Below are positions 16,723-25,128 of a stretch of DNA of 49,216 nucleotides, in pieces. Under the pieces are notes generated by a model, which did no database searches, was not told where the DNA came from, and saw only the letters and a list, made by a program, of their open reading frames with translations. Both the position numbers and the translations under genes were made by a program. Source of the DNA: Paracoccus nototheniae (GTDB lineage: Bacteria > Pseudomonadota > Alphaproteobacteria > Rhodobacterales > Rhodobacteraceae); assembly GCF_004335005.1 (NCBI RefSeq), contig NZ_RQRT01000027.1, positions 1-49,216 on the forward strand. The letters are read 5' to 3'. Each line of letters begins with the position of its first letter. Position 1 is the first letter of the stretch.

Positions 16723-17514
16723 ATGGCAACGGCTGCGCCCACGAAAAAGGACGGCATCTGGGAGACGGTCAAGACCATCTTCTGGGCGCTGGTGATCGCG
16801 GGCATCTTCCGCACGCTGTTCTTCCAGCCCTTCTGGATCCCCTCGGGCAGCATGAAGGACACGCTGCTGATCGGTGATTTCCTGTTCGTCAACAAGATGG
16901 CCTATGGCTATTCGGCGCATTCCTGCCCCTTCTCGATGTGCCGGATCTCGGGACGGCTGCTGGAAAGCGCGCCGGAACGCGGCGATGTCGCGGTCTTCCG
17001 CCACCCCACCCGCGACGTCGATTTCATCAAGCGCGTGATCGGTCTGCCGGGCGACACGATCCAGATGCGCGGCGGCAGGCTGTGGATCAACGGCGAAGAG
17101 GTTCCCGTGACCCCCGCCGGCGAGTTCATCGAGACAAAGGAACAGCAAGGTCCGCAGGGCCTGATCCCGCGCTGCGTGAACGATCCGGTCCCGCAGGGCG
17201 GCGATTGCGTCAAGGACCGCGTGACGGAAACCCTGCCCGGCGGTGCCAGCCATGACGTACTGAACATCCTCGATGGCTGGGTGGCCGACGACACCCCGAC
17301 CTTTACCGTGCCCGAGGGCAATTATTTCTTCATGGGCGACAACCGCGACAATTCCGAGGACAGCCGCTTTCCCGCCGAGATCGGGGGCTTGGGCTTTGTT
17401 CCCGCCGAATTCCTGATCGGGCGCGCGGACCGGATCATGTTCTCCTCCGCGGGCAGCTCTCTGCTGTATTTCTGGACCTGGCGGGCCGACCGTTTCTTCA
17501 AGGCGGTGCATTGA
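16723..17514 (+). CDS. lepB: Signal peptidase I
   Basis: A 263-residue membrane serine protease that removes Sec and Tat signal peptides from exported proteins. One N-terminal membrane anchor ([17 protein letters not shown]) precedes the catalytic serine in [14 protein letters not shown] (Ser43). The general-base lysine is in [12 protein letters not shown] (Lys103), and the C-terminal [11 protein letters not shown] signature is present. Extra segments ([17 protein letters not shown] and a cysteine-containing loop [12 protein letters not shown]) are usual in alphaproteobacterial enzymes. Its TGA overlaps the TTG start of rnc. Confidence 0.97.
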   Translation: MATAAPTKKDGIWETVKTIFWALVIAGIFRTLFFQPFWIPSGSMKDTLLIGDFLFVNKMAYGYSAHSCPFSMCRISGRLLESAPERGDVAVFRHPTRDVDFIKRVIGLPGDTIQMRGGRLWINGEEVPVTPAGEFIETKEQQGPQGLIPRCVNDPVPQGGDCVKDRVTETLPGGASHDVLNILDGWVADDTPTFTVPEGNYFFMGDNRDNSEDSRFPAEIGGLGFVPAEFLIGRADRIMFSSAGSSLLYFWTWRADRFFKAVH

Positions 17515-18203
17515 CGCCCTCGGCCGACATTCGCGCCTTCATGGGCCGGTTGGGGCATGATTTTGCCCAGCCCCAGCTGCTGATCCGGGCGCTGACCCAT
17601 GGCTCGATCGCATCGGTCACCCGGCCCGACAACCAGCGGCTGGAATTCCTGGGCGACCGGGTTCTGGGGCTGGTCATGGCCGAGGCGTTGTTTTCCGCCG
17701 ATACCGCCGCCACCGAAGGGCAGCTGGCGCCGCGCTATAACGCGCTGGTGCGGGGCGAAACCTGCGCCGCCGTCGCGCGCGACCTGTCCCTGGGCGAGGT
17801 GCTGAAGCTGGGCCGGTCCGAGATGCTGTCGGGCGGGCGCCGCAAAGAGGCTCTGCTGGCCGATGCGATGGAGGCCGTGCTGGCCGCCGTCTATCTGGAT
17901 GCGGGTTTCGAGGCCGCGCGCGCCGTCGTGCTGCGCCACTGGGGCGGGCGTCTGGCGCAGGTCGATCACGACAGCCGCGACGCCAAGACCGCTTTGCAGG
18001 AATGGGCGCAGGCGCAAGGCATGCCGCCCCCCGTCTATGAACAGACCGAACGCAGCGGCCCCGACCATGCGCCGGTCTTTCTGATCACCGTGCGGCTGGA
18101 AGACGGCCGCCACGCGCAGGCCCGTGGCACGGGTACCAAGCGCAGCATCGAACAGGCCGCCGCGCAGTCGCTGCTGGACCGGCTGGAAGGACAGACGACA
18201 TGA
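17511..18203 (+). CDS. rnc: Ribonuclease III
   Basis: A 230-residue double-strand-specific endoribonuclease for rRNA and mRNA processing. The catalytic signature is [19 protein letters not shown] (about 43-61), followed by [18 protein letters not shown] with the second acidic cluster. The C-terminal dsRNA-binding domain runs from [14 protein letters not shown] to [15 protein letters not shown]. The start is taken as the TTG at 17511, overlapping the lepB stop (TTGA); this gives an N-terminus [17 protein letters not shown]. The next in-frame ATG is at 17541 and would remove ten residues ahead of the first helix. Its stop overlaps era as ATGA, so translation of lepB, rnc and era is linked. Confidence 0.95.
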   Translation: MTPSADIRAFMGRLGHDFAQPQLLIRALTHGSIASVTRPDNQRLEFLGDRVLGLVMAEALFSADTAATEGQLAPRYNALVRGETCAAVARDLSLGEVLKLGRSEMLSGGRRKEALLADAMEAVLAAVYLDAGFEAARAVVLRHWGGRLAQVDHDSRDAKTALQEWAQAQGMPPPVYEQTERSGPDHAPVFLITVRLEDGRHAQARGTGTKRSIEQAAAQSLLDRLEGQTT

Positions 18204-19258
18204 CCGACGACACCGCATCTGACGACACCGGCCCTGAGGCGACCGGCCCCGAGAACACTGGCCCTGAGAACACGGGACCGGAAAATGCGGGCCCCGAAAG
18301 CACCACCCCCGCCGAGCCCGCACCCGGCGCGGCCCCGGATCAGCCCACGCGGGCGGGTTTTGTGGCGCTGATCGGCGAACCCAATGCCGGGAAATCGACG
18401 CTTCTGAACCAGATGGTCGGCGCCAAGGTGTCGATCGTGACCCATAAGGTCCAGACCACCCGCGCCCGCATCCGGGGCATCGCGATGCACGGCCCCGCGC
18501 AGATCGTCTTTGTCGACACGCCGGGCATCTTCCGCCCGCGCCGCCGTCTGGACCGGTCGATGGTGGCCGCGGCATGGGGGGGCGCGTCCGACGCCGATAT
18601 CGTGCTGCTGCTGATCGAGGCGCATCGCGGGGTGACCGACGGGGTGCAGGGCATCATGGGCCAGCTGGCGCAATTGCCGAAAGCGACGCCCGTCGCGCTG
18701 ATCATCAACAAGATCGACCGCGTCAAGGCCGAGACCCTGCTGGCTTTGTCCCAGCAACTGAACGAGGCGTTTCCCTTTACCGAGACCTTCATGATCTCGG
18801 CCGAACGCGGGCATGGCTGCCAGCAGCTGCGCGGCTGGCTGGCCAAGACCCTGCCCGAAAGCCCGTGGCTGTACCCCGAGGATCAGATCGCCGATCTGCC
18901 CATGCGCATGATCGCGGCGGAAATCACCCGTGAAAAGCTGACCCTGCGCCTGCACGAGGAAATCCCCTATCAGCTAACGGTGGAAACCGAAGCCTGGGAG
19001 GAAAAGACCGACGGCAGCGCCCGGATCGAACAGGTCGTCTATGTCGCGCGGCAGGGCCACAAGGGCATCGTGCTGGGCAAGGGCGGCGAGACGATCAAGG
19101 CGGTCGGTCAGGCCTCGCGCGTCGAGCTGGAGGAATTCATGGGCCGCCGCGTCCATCTGTTCCTGCAGGTCCGCGTCCGCGAGAACTGGGAAAACGAGGC
19201 CGAACGCTATGACGAGATCGGCCTGAACTACCGCGACGGCGACGACAGAAGCAAATGA
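18200..19258 (+). CDS. era: GTPase Era with repetitive N-terminal extension
   Basis: A 352-residue GTPase that binds the 3-prime end of 16S rRNA and assists 30S ribosome maturation. G1 motif GEPNAGKST is at 59-67; FVDTPGIF (G3) and NKIDR (G4) follow. The C-terminal KH RNA-binding domain contains [17 protein letters not shown]. Ordinary Era proteins begin only a few residues before the FVALIGEPN strand; here about 48 acidic, proline-rich residues precede it, including five GPE-x-x units (see repeat at 18230-18304). The GTPase and KH parts look intact. The extension is probably disordered. Confidence 0.96.
   Translation: MTDDTASDDTGPEATGPENTGPENTGPENAGPESTTPAEPAPGAAPDQPTRAGFVALIGEPNAGKSTLLNQMVGAKVSIVTHKVQTTRARIRGIAMHGPAQIVFVDTPGIFRPRRRLDRSMVAAAWGGASDADIVLLLIEAHRGVTDGVQGIMGQLAQLPKATPVALIINKIDRVKAETLLALSQQLNEAFPFTETFMISAERGHGCQQLRGWLAKTLPESPWLYPEDQIADLPMRMIAAEITREKLTLRLHEEIPYQLTVETEAWEEKTDGSARIEQVVYVARQGHKGIVLGKGGETIKAVGQASRVELEEFMGRRVHLFLQVRVRENWENEAERYDEIGLNYRDGDDRSK
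18230..18304 (+). repeat. In-frame 15-bp tandem repeat in era
   Basis: Five 15-bp units encode [20 protein letters not shown] and GPEST (Era residues 11-35). The units differ mainly at third positions, so the protein repeat is better kept than the DNA repeat. Confidence 0.85.
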
Positions 19259-19605
19259 CCGAGGCCCGCCACTCGGAGGCAAGGCTGGCCGCGAACCTGT
19301 GGGTCGCGGCCTATCTGGCGCGGCTGGCGCAGGCCCATATCCCCGCCTATGTGCTGGCGCGGGGCGACGCGACGGCGGGGGCGGTGGCGGTCAAATGCGC
19401 GCATCTGGACGGCCAGGCCAGGCTGTGGATGCGGGAATGGGACATGGACAGCGACACCCGCCCCTGGGTCGCGATCCAGTCCGGTCCCGAAGGCGACATC
19501 GACGCCGCCATCGCCCGACAGCGGTCCCGCGACCCCGATCTGTGGGTGCTGGAGATCGAAAGCCGCGACGGCACCACCCTGCTGGATCAGCCGGGTCTGT
19601 TCTGA
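19255..19605 (+). CDS. DUF1491 family protein
   Basis: A 116-residue soluble protein matching the DUF1491 pattern as I remember it: LAANLWVAAYLARLAQAHIP, VAVKCAHLDGQARLWMREW, and ARQRSRDPDLWVLEIESRDG near the C-terminus. The family is common in alphaproteobacteria next to era and has no assigned function. Its ATG overlaps the era TGA, so it ends the coupled lepB-rnc-era string. No catalytic motif or membrane segment is visible. Confidence 0.85.
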   Translation: MTEARHSEARLAANLWVAAYLARLAQAHIPAYVLARGDATAGAVAVKCAHLDGQARLWMREWDMDSDTRPWVAIQSGPEGDIDAAIARQRSRDPDLWVLEIESRDGTTLLDQPGLF

Positions 19606-19623
19606 CCTCTGGCGCCACTCATC

Positions 19624-19640
19624 CTTGCACTTTATGCAAG
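19624..19640. promoter_or_regulatory. Inverted repeat immediately before rarD
   Basis: Arms CTTGCA and TGCAAG with a 5-bp spacer CTTTA end four bases before the rarD ATG. The repeat occupies the place where a ribosome site should be, so it could be an operator or a translation-blocking hairpin. It may be chance. Confidence 0.35.
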
Positions 19641-19644
19641 CTGC

Positions 19645-20580
19645 ATGAGCGCCACCCCCATTCCCCAGACTGATTCGCCCAAAGGGCTGGTCTTTGCCAT
19701 CGCGGCCTATGGCCTGTGGGGCTTTCTGCCGATCTATATGAAGGCGCTGGCGCATATCCCGGCGGCCGAGATCATCGCCCATCGCGTGATCTGGTCGCTT
19801 CCCATCGCCGCCGCCGTCCTGCTGTGGCAGGGCCGCGCGGCCGAGGTGGGCCAGGCGCTGCGCCAGCCGCGCCTTGTTGCGATGGCGGCGCTGACGGCGC
19901 TGCTGATCTCGGTCAACTGGCTGATCTATGTCTGGGCGATCGCCCATGATCAGGCGATGGATGCGGCGCTTGGCTATTACATCAACCCGCTGTTCAGCGT
20001 GTTTCTGGGCGCGACCCTGCTGGGCGAGCGGCTGACGCGCGGCCAGTTCGCGGCCATCGCGCTGGCGGCGGCGGCGGTGATCATCCTGACGATGCAGGCA
20101 GGCAGCCTGCCGCTGGTGGCGATCGGTCTGACCCTGTCCTGGGGGTTCTATGCCTATTGCAAGAAAAGCCTGCCGCTTGGCCCCAATCAGGGCTTCACGC
20201 TGGAGGTGCTGTTGCTGGCGCCCTTTGCCGTCGTCTATCTGATCTGGCAGGGCGCGCAGGGCCAGTCGCATTTCACCGGCGGTGGCTGGGAGATGTGGCT
20301 GCTGCTGGGCTGCGGGCCGATCACCGCCATCCCGCTGTTGTTTTATGCCAATGGCGCCAAGCTGATCCGCCTGTCGACCATCGGCATCCTGCAATATATC
20401 GCGCCGACGATGATTTTCCTTTGTGCCGTGCTGTTGTTCGGCGAACCGTTCGAGGGCGCGCGCCTGATCGCCTTTCCGATGATCTGGGCGGCGCTGGCGA
20501 TCTATTCGGTGACCCTGCTGCGGCAGGCGGGTCAGCGGCGCCGCGACCGCCGTGAACTGGCCGCGCGCCGGATGCAATAG
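19645..20580 (+). CDS. rarD: EamA family transporter RarD
   Basis: A 311-residue inner-membrane protein with about ten helices in two EamA halves. The RarD-specific start is FAIAAYGLWGFLPIYMKAL, followed by AAEIIAHRVIWSLP, ALLISVNWLIYVWAI, ALGYYINPLFSVFLG and LLGERLTRGQ. The second half contains LTLSWGFYAYCKK, GPITAIPLLFYANGAKLI and GILQYIAPTMIFL. RarD was named from a chloramphenicol-sensitive locus in Pseudomonas; its true substrate is unclear. It sits 39 bp after the DUF1491 gene and may have its own promoter. Confidence 0.93.
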   Translation: MSATPIPQTDSPKGLVFAIAAYGLWGFLPIYMKALAHIPAAEIIAHRVIWSLPIAAAVLLWQGRAAEVGQALRQPRLVAMAALTALLISVNWLIYVWAIAHDQAMDAALGYYINPLFSVFLGATLLGERLTRGQFAAIALAAAAVIILTMQAGSLPLVAIGLTLSWGFYAYCKKSLPLGPNQGFTLEVLLLAPFAVVYLIWQGAQGQSHFTGGGWEMWLLLGCGPITAIPLLFYANGAKLIRLSTIGILQYIAPTMIFLCAVLLFGEPFEGARLIAFPMIWAALAIYSVTLLRQAGQRRRDRRELAARRMQ

Positions 20581-20593
20581 ACCCGCTTGCCCG

Positions 20594-20625
20594 CCCACGC
20601 TGTTGCTCACCCACGCTCTTGCCCA
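20594..20625. repeat. Two direct 16-bp repeats between rarD and the VOC gene
   Basis: CCCACGCTGTTGCTCA (20594-20609) is followed by CCCACGCTCTTGCCCA (20610-20625), 14 of 16 bases identical. No function is visible. Confidence 0.6.
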
Positions 20626-20669
20626 CGGGGCGCTGTCCGTGCCAGCCTTGGGCGTGAAAAGGAGCGTTC

Positions 20670-21110
20670 ATGGCCCATCCCAGACAGCGTGTGACCCTGA
20701 TCACCCTCGGCGTGGCCGATCTGGACCGCGCGGGGCGGTTCTATGCCGCATGGGGCTGGCAGGCGCATGGGCAATCCCAGCCCGGCGTGACCTTCTATCA
20801 GATGCAGGGGGCGGCGTTGGGGCTGTTTACGCTGGCTGATCTGGCCCGCGATCAAGGCCGCGCCGACGCGGTGCTGGGCACCGGGGCGATGACTTTGGCC
20901 CAGAATTGCGACAGCGAGGCCGAGGTCGATGCCGTGTTCGCGGCCGGGCTGGCGGCGGGGGGGAGGTTGCTGAAATATCCGGAAAAGGTGTTCTGGGGCG
21001 GCTATTCGGGATATTTGGCCGATCCGGACGGGCATGTCTGGGAAATCGCCCTCAACCCCTTCTGGCCCCTGTCGCCCGAGGGCGCCTTGACCCTGCCCGA
21101 TGGCGGCTAG
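20670..21110 (+). CDS. VOC (glyoxalase/bleomycin resistance) family protein
   Basis: A 146-residue protein of the vicinal oxygen chelate superfamily. The two beta-alpha-beta-beta-beta modules are seen as VTLITLGVADLDRAGRFYAA plus GVTFYQMQGAALGLF, then AQNCDSEAEVDAVFAAGLAA plus GYSGYLADPDGHVWEIALNP. The histidine and glutamate in DPDGHVWEI are typical metal ligands. Members include glyoxalase I, dioxygenases and antibiotic-binding proteins; nothing here fixes the substrate. AAGGAG lies seven bases before the ATG. recO starts 13 bp after its stop. Confidence 0.9.
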   Translation: MAHPRQRVTLITLGVADLDRAGRFYAAWGWQAHGQSQPGVTFYQMQGAALGLFTLADLARDQGRADAVLGTGAMTLAQNCDSEAEVDAVFAAGLAAGGRLLKYPEKVFWGGYSGYLADPDGHVWEIALNPFWPLSPEGALTLPDGG

Positions 21111-21123
21111 GGGCGCCTGAGGC

Positions 21124-21852
21124 ATGGAATGGCAGGCCGAGGGCACGGTGATCGCGCGGCGTCCGCATGGCGAGACGGCGGTGATCATCGATGTTCTGAC
21201 GCTGGAACATGGGCGCCATGCGGGGCTGGTGCCGGGCGGGGCGTCGCAAAAACGGGCGGCGATGCTGCAGCCCGGCGCGCGGCTGTCGCTGCGCTGGCGG
21301 GCGCGGCAAAGCGACCAGCTGGGCAGTTTCACGGCCGAGCCCTTGCGGATGCGGGCCGGGCTGATGGGCGATCCGACCGCGCTGGCGGGGCTGAATGCCA
21401 TCTGCGCGCTGCTGATCTTTGTGCTGCCCGAACGTGACCCCCATCCCCGGCTGGTGATCCGCACCGAGGCATTGCTGGATCTGGTCGAGGCGGGCGGCGA
21501 TTGGCCCCCGCATTATCTGGCATGGGAGATGGCCTTGCTGGACGAGATGGGTTTCGGGCTGGATCTGACATCCTGCGCGGTGACCGGGGCGACCCAGGGG
21601 CTGGCCTATGTCAGCCCCCGATCGGGCCGCGCGGTCAGCCGCGAGGGGGCCGGGGACTGGGCCGACCGGCTGCTGCCCTTGCCCGCGCTGATGGGCGGGG
21701 CGGGCGACAATCGCGGCAACGGGCTGGCCGAGGGGCTGGCCATCACCGGGCATTTTCTGGAACATCGTCTGGCGGTCGAGATGGTCGGACGGACCCTTCC
21801 CGCCGCGCGGAACCGGCTGATAGGGCGGCTGCGGCGCGCGTCTGCCGTTTGA
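21124..21852 (+). CDS. recO: DNA repair protein RecO
   Basis: A 242-residue recombination mediator that helps load RecA on gapped DNA in the RecFOR pathway and anneals single strands. The N-terminal OB-fold runs from MEWQAEGTVIARRPHGETAVI through LDVLT-like IIDVLTLEHGRHAGLVPGGAS. The helical part contains ALAGLNAICALLIFVLPERDPHP and the alphaproteobacterial-type segment DLTSCAVTGATQGLAYVSPR followed by SGRAVSREGAG. It is encoded near lepB-rnc-era, its common location, separated here by rarD and a VOC gene. A full GGATATTT element follows the stop. Confidence 0.95.
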   Translation: MEWQAEGTVIARRPHGETAVIIDVLTLEHGRHAGLVPGGASQKRAAMLQPGARLSLRWRARQSDQLGSFTAEPLRMRAGLMGDPTALAGLNAICALLIFVLPERDPHPRLVIRTEALLDLVEAGGDWPPHYLAWEMALLDEMGFGLDLTSCAVTGATQGLAYVSPRSGRAVSREGAGDWADRLLPLPALMGGAGDNRGNGLAEGLAITGHFLEHRLAVEMVGRTLPAARNRLIGRLRRASAV

Positions 21853-21874
21853 GGCGTGTGTGACGGGGGTGCGC

Positions 21875-21935
21875 GGGGGCGCTGCCCCCGCCGCGTTCCG
21901 CGGCCCCCCCGGGATATTTGCGCCAAGATGAAAGG
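21875..21935 (+). repeat. Intergenic GGATATTT element, copy B
   Basis: Hairpin GGGGGC-GCT-GCCCCC (21875-21889), second hairpin CCGCG-TTC-CGCGG (21891-21903), a run of seven C, then GGGATATTT-GCG-CCAAGATGAAAGG. It starts 22 bp after the recO stop, in the same orientation as recO. This copy has AAGATGAAA where the others have AAGAAGAA. Confidence 0.75.
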
Positions 21936-21948
21936 CGGGCGCCGGGGG

Positions 21949-21989
21949 CAGGCCCGATTGGTGAGGCCGGTGTGGTCAGGCCCGATTGG
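21949..21989. repeat. Two 13-bp direct repeats
   Basis: CAGGCCCGATTGG occurs at 21949-21961 and 21977-21989, a spacing of 28 bp. It lies between the copy B element and the end of the META-domain lipoprotein gene. No function is visible. Confidence 0.65.
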
Positions 21990-22007
21990 ACAGGCTGGGG
22001 GGCGTGC

Positions 22008-22463
22008 TTATTCGTTGCCGCGTGCAGCCGAGAGCGCGTCGGTGGTCTGATCGGCGGGGCGGCCGCTTTCGAAGATCAGCCAGGTCGGGCCTTTGATGCG
22101 CAGGACGCCGCCGTAATATTCCATCTCGGTCGCCTGTTGCAGGGCTTCGAAATAGCGCTGTTCGATGGCGGCATCGGCACAGCCGGTCACGCCCGAGGTC
22201 TGCAGCGGCTCGAACGCGATGGCGGGCAGGGGGACGGTGTTCTTGGCGGCATAGCCGTTGCAGGGGCCGCGGCCCGACACGCCTTCGGGGCGGGTGGTCA
22301 GCGTGATGTTGCGCAAAGGCACGGTGCCGTTGCCGATGCCCACCAGCACGTAATCATTGGCCGGGATGCCGCCCATCGGGTCGCCTGCGGGCGTCGTCTC
22401 GCAGGCGGCGAGGGTCAGGACAGCGAAAGCGGCGGCGAAGGCGGGACGGGTCATGAAGGACAT
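22008..22463 (-). CDS. META-domain (HslJ-like) lipoprotein
   Basis: A 151-residue putative outer-membrane or periplasmic lipoprotein. The signal is MTRPAFAAAFAVLTLAAC, with the lipobox cysteine at residue 21. The mature protein has the META-type order: NDYVLVGIGNGTVPLRNITL, a GRGPCNGYAA segment, ALPAI-like VPLPAIAFEPLQTSGVTGCAD, and a C-terminal LRIKGPTWLIFE. In E. coli the related HslJ is linked to novobiocin resistance and heat shock; function here is unknown. AAGGAG is about nine bases before the ATG at 22463. It is convergent with recO. Confidence 0.8.
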   Translation of the reverse strand: MSFMTRPAFAAAFAVLTLAACETTPAGDPMGGIPANDYVLVGIGNGTVPLRNITLTTRPEGVSGRGPCNGYAAKNTVPLPAIAFEPLQTSGVTGCADAAIEQRYFEALQQATEMEYYGGVLRIKGPTWLIFESGRPADQTTDALSAARGNE

Positions 22464-22568
22464 GGGGCAGGCTCCTTGGGGGCGCGGCGGATGGGCGTGG
22501 ATCAGGGGTTCTGGCAGAACTGAGGTGGTTTAGCCGCATTTGTCGCCCCGATCCAGCCCGCGACCTGA

Positions 22569-24176
22569 TCATTCCAGAAGCCTGCGGGCGATCACCTGGG
22601 CCTGAATCTCGGCCGCGCCTTCGAAAATGTTCAGGATGCGGGCGTCGCACAGCACCCGGCTGATCTGATATTCCAGCGCAAAACCGTTGCCCCCGTGGAT
22701 TTGCAGGGCATTGTCGGCAGCCGACCAGGCCACGCGCGCGCCCAACAGCTTGGCCATTCCGGCCTGCAGATCGCAGCGGTGACCGTGATCTTTTTCCCAC
22801 GCACTGAAATAAGTCAATTGCCGCGCGATCATGATTTCGACGGCCATCAGCGCCAGTTTGTCCGCCACGCGGGGGAATTCGGCCAAGGGCTTGCCGAACT
22901 GCTTGCGGTCCATCGCATAGGCCAGCCCCAGATCCAGCGCGTTCTGCGCCACCCCGATGGCGCGGGCCGCCGTCTGGATGCGCGCCGATTCGAAGGTCTG
23001 CATCAGCTGCTTGAAGCCCTGACCGGTGGTTTCGCCCAGAAGGTTCGCCCCCAACACCGCAAAGCCGTCGAAGGCCAGTTCATATTCCTTCATCCCGCGA
23101 TAGCCCAGCACCGCGATCTCGCCTCCGGTCATGCCGGGGGTGGGGAAGGGGTCGGCATCCGAGCCGGGGGTCTTTTCGGCCAGAAACATCGACAGCCCGC
23201 GATAATCGTCGCTGCCCGGATCGGTGCGGGCCAGCAGGGTCATGACGTGGGTGCGTGCGGCATGCGTGATCCATGTCTTGTTGCCGGTGATGCGCCAGTC
23301 GTCTCCTTCGGGCACCGCACGGGTGCGCAGCGCGCCCAGATCGCTGCCGGTATTGGGTTCGGTAAAGACCGCCGTGGGCAGGGTCTCGCCACTGGCAAGA
23401 CGCGGCAGCCAATGGGCCTTTTGTGCATCGGTTCCGCCGCACAGGATCAGCTCGGCGGCGATCTCGCTGCGGGTGCCCAGGCTGCCCACGCCGATATAGC
23501 CGCGCGACAGTTCTTCCGAGACGACGACCATCGCGGCCTTGGACATGCCGAGGCCGCCGAATTCCTCGGGGATGGTCAGGCCGAAGACGCCCAGTTCCGC
23601 CAGCTCTTCGATGATCGACATCGGGATCAGTTCGTCGCGCAGATGCCAGCCATGGGCGTGGGGGACGACCTTGTCATCGCTCCAGCGGCGGAACTGGTCG
23701 CGGATCATCTCCAGCTCGTCATCCAGCCCCGAGGCGCCGAAGGTCGCGGCCCCGCGATTGGCCGTCAGCAGCGCCGCCAGTTCGGCCCGCGCCTGCGCGC
23801 TGTTGCCCGCCATCAGCGCGCAGGCGTCGTCCGAGGGCTGCCAGTCGATGCCCAGATCGGACAGGCGGGCGAATTCCGTCTGGCTCATCGGAATGCCGCC
23901 CGCGATCTGGGACAGGTATTCGCCCATGCCGATCTGCGCGATCAGATCCTCGATGGGGCCGCTGATGCGGGCGGACCAGGCCTGCAGCTGGCGCAGCGCC
24001 AGGGCATAGGTGGCCAGCCAGGACAGGGCATGGGCGGCGTGCTGATGGCGTTCCAGCAAGGCGGGATCGACCCGGCCCGCAGGGGCGGTCAGAGCGCGCA
24101 GGGCGTCGGTGGCGCGGCTCAGCAGGTCGTCGATCTCGGACAGGACGCTGTCGGTCCGGGGCTGAAGGTCTTTCAT
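22569..24176 (-). CDS. mcd: Acyl-CoA dehydrogenase, probable (2S)-methylsuccinyl-CoA dehydrogenase
   Basis: A 535-residue FAD enzyme. It has the acyl-CoA dehydrogenase fold from about residue 150: FGLTIPEEFGGLGMSKAAM, PTAVFTEPNTGSDLGALRTR, WRITGNKTWITHAARTHVMT, LGYRGMKEYELAFDGF, and C-terminal ILNIFEGAAEIQAQVIARR with the catalytic glutamate in FEGA. The first 130 residues are an extra helical domain (HALSWLATYALALRQLQAW, then QIAGGIPMSQTEFARLSDLG). This extension matches what I recall of methylsuccinyl-CoA dehydrogenase of the ethylmalonyl-CoA pathway, which oxidises methylsuccinyl-CoA to mesaconyl-CoA. AAAGGACG precedes the ATG at 24176. The exact substrate needs comparison with known Mcd; other ACADs are possible. 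Confidence 0.82.
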   Translation of the reverse strand: MKDLQPRTDSVLSEIDDLLSRATDALRALTAPAGRVDPALLERHQHAAHALSWLATYALALRQLQAWSARISGPIEDLIAQIGMGEYLSQIAGGIPMSQTEFARLSDLGIDWQPSDDACALMAGNSAQARAELAALLTANRGAATFGASGLDDELEMIRDQFRRWSDDKVVPHAHGWHLRDELIPMSIIEELAELGVFGLTIPEEFGGLGMSKAAMVVVSEELSRGYIGVGSLGTRSEIAAELILCGGTDAQKAHWLPRLASGETLPTAVFTEPNTGSDLGALRTRAVPEGDDWRITGNKTWITHAARTHVMTLLARTDPGSDDYRGLSMFLAEKTPGSDADPFPTPGMTGGEIAVLGYRGMKEYELAFDGFAVLGANLLGETTGQGFKQLMQTFESARIQTAARAIGVAQNALDLGLAYAMDRKQFGKPLAEFPRVADKLALMAVEIMIARQLTYFSAWEKDHGHRCDLQAGMAKLLGARVAWSAADNALQIHGGNGFALEYQISRVLCDARILNIFEGAAEIQAQVIARRLLE

Positions 24177-24359
24177 CGATTCGTCCTTTTGCGGCATTGC
24201 AGCATGGGTAGCGCCTTCGCATCCGCAGCGCAATAATTATGCGTGAATGACGGCTATTGCGATCCAATATGTCGCAAGCGTTGTGGTGGGGCTGGAAGGC
24301 CTGGAAATGCCTGCCGAACCGGCCTTTTCCTTTCCGGGTGGCGCGGCTAGCGTGCCGCC

Positions 24360-25127
24360 ATGTTTGGATTGGAACTGTGGCAATTCGTGGCGGCCTTTGT
24401 GGTGACCGCCTTCGCGGGCTTCGTGAAGGGCGCCTTGGGCTTTGCGATGCCGATGGTCATGATCTCGGCCTTTGGGTCGATCATGCCCGCGCCGGTGGCG
24501 CTGGCGGCGATGATCCTGCCGACGCTGTTCACCAATATCCAGCAGGCGGTGCGCGACGGACGGGCCGAGGCGGTGGCATCCGCCGTCAAGTTCCGGCTGC
24601 ATATCGCGATGGTGGCGATCTTTATCTGCGTCTCGGCGGGGTTCGTGACGCTGATCCCGCAATGGGTGATGTACGGGGCCCTTGGCGTACCGATCACGCT
24701 GTTCGCTTTGTGGCAATTGTCGGGGCGACCGCTGGTCCTGAACCTGCGTCACCGGCGGCGGGCCGAAGGGTGGTCGGGCGTCATCGGCGGGCTTTACGGC
24801 GGCATCTCGGGGATCTGGGGGCCGCCGCTGATCGTCTATCTGTTGTCCGTCGGCACGGAAAAGCGCGAACAGGTGCGGGTGCAGGGCGTGGTGTTCCTGA
24901 TCGGCGCGGTGGTGCTGACCGTGGCGCATCTGTTTTCGGGCGTGCTGAACGCGGCGACGCTGCCCTTGTCGCTGGTGCTGTGCATCCCGGCCTTTGGCGG
25001 CATGATGGCGGGCTTTGCCTTGCAGGACCGGCTGGATGTGGGGCAGTTTCGCCGCTGGACGCTGGTCCTGCTGATCCTGACCGGGCTGAACCTTGTCCGC
25101 CGCGCCTTTGAAATCTGGAGCCTGTAA
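24360..25127 (+). CDS. TSUP (TauE/SafE) family permease
   Basis: A 255-residue inner-membrane protein with about seven or eight helices. TSUP landmarks are [19 protein letters not shown] near the start, [18 protein letters not shown], and in the second half [21 protein letters not shown], followed by [14 protein letters not shown]. The family moves sulfite, sulfoacetate, taurine-derived or other small organic anions; the substrate here is unknown. The dapE ATG follows its TAA after one base. The gene is divergent from the mcd-like gene. Confidence 0.9.
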   Translation: MFGLELWQFVAAFVVTAFAGFVKGALGFAMPMVMISAFGSIMPAPVALAAMILPTLFTNIQQAVRDGRAEAVASAVKFRLHIAMVAIFICVSAGFVTLIPQWVMYGALGVPITLFALWQLSGRPLVLNLRHRRRAEGWSGVIGGLYGGISGIWGPPLIVYLLSVGTEKREQVRVQGVVFLIGAVVLTVAHLFSGVLNAATLPLSLVLCIPAFGGMMAGFALQDRLDVGQFRRWTLVLLILTGLNLVRRAFEIWSL

Positions 25128-25128
25128 G

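Noticed and set aside
22508..22520. GTTCTGGCAGAAC, considered as a LexA box
   Set aside because: Alphaproteobacterial LexA sites are GTTC-N7-GTTC direct repeats; this is a palindrome upstream of a lipoprotein gene, with no SOS context.
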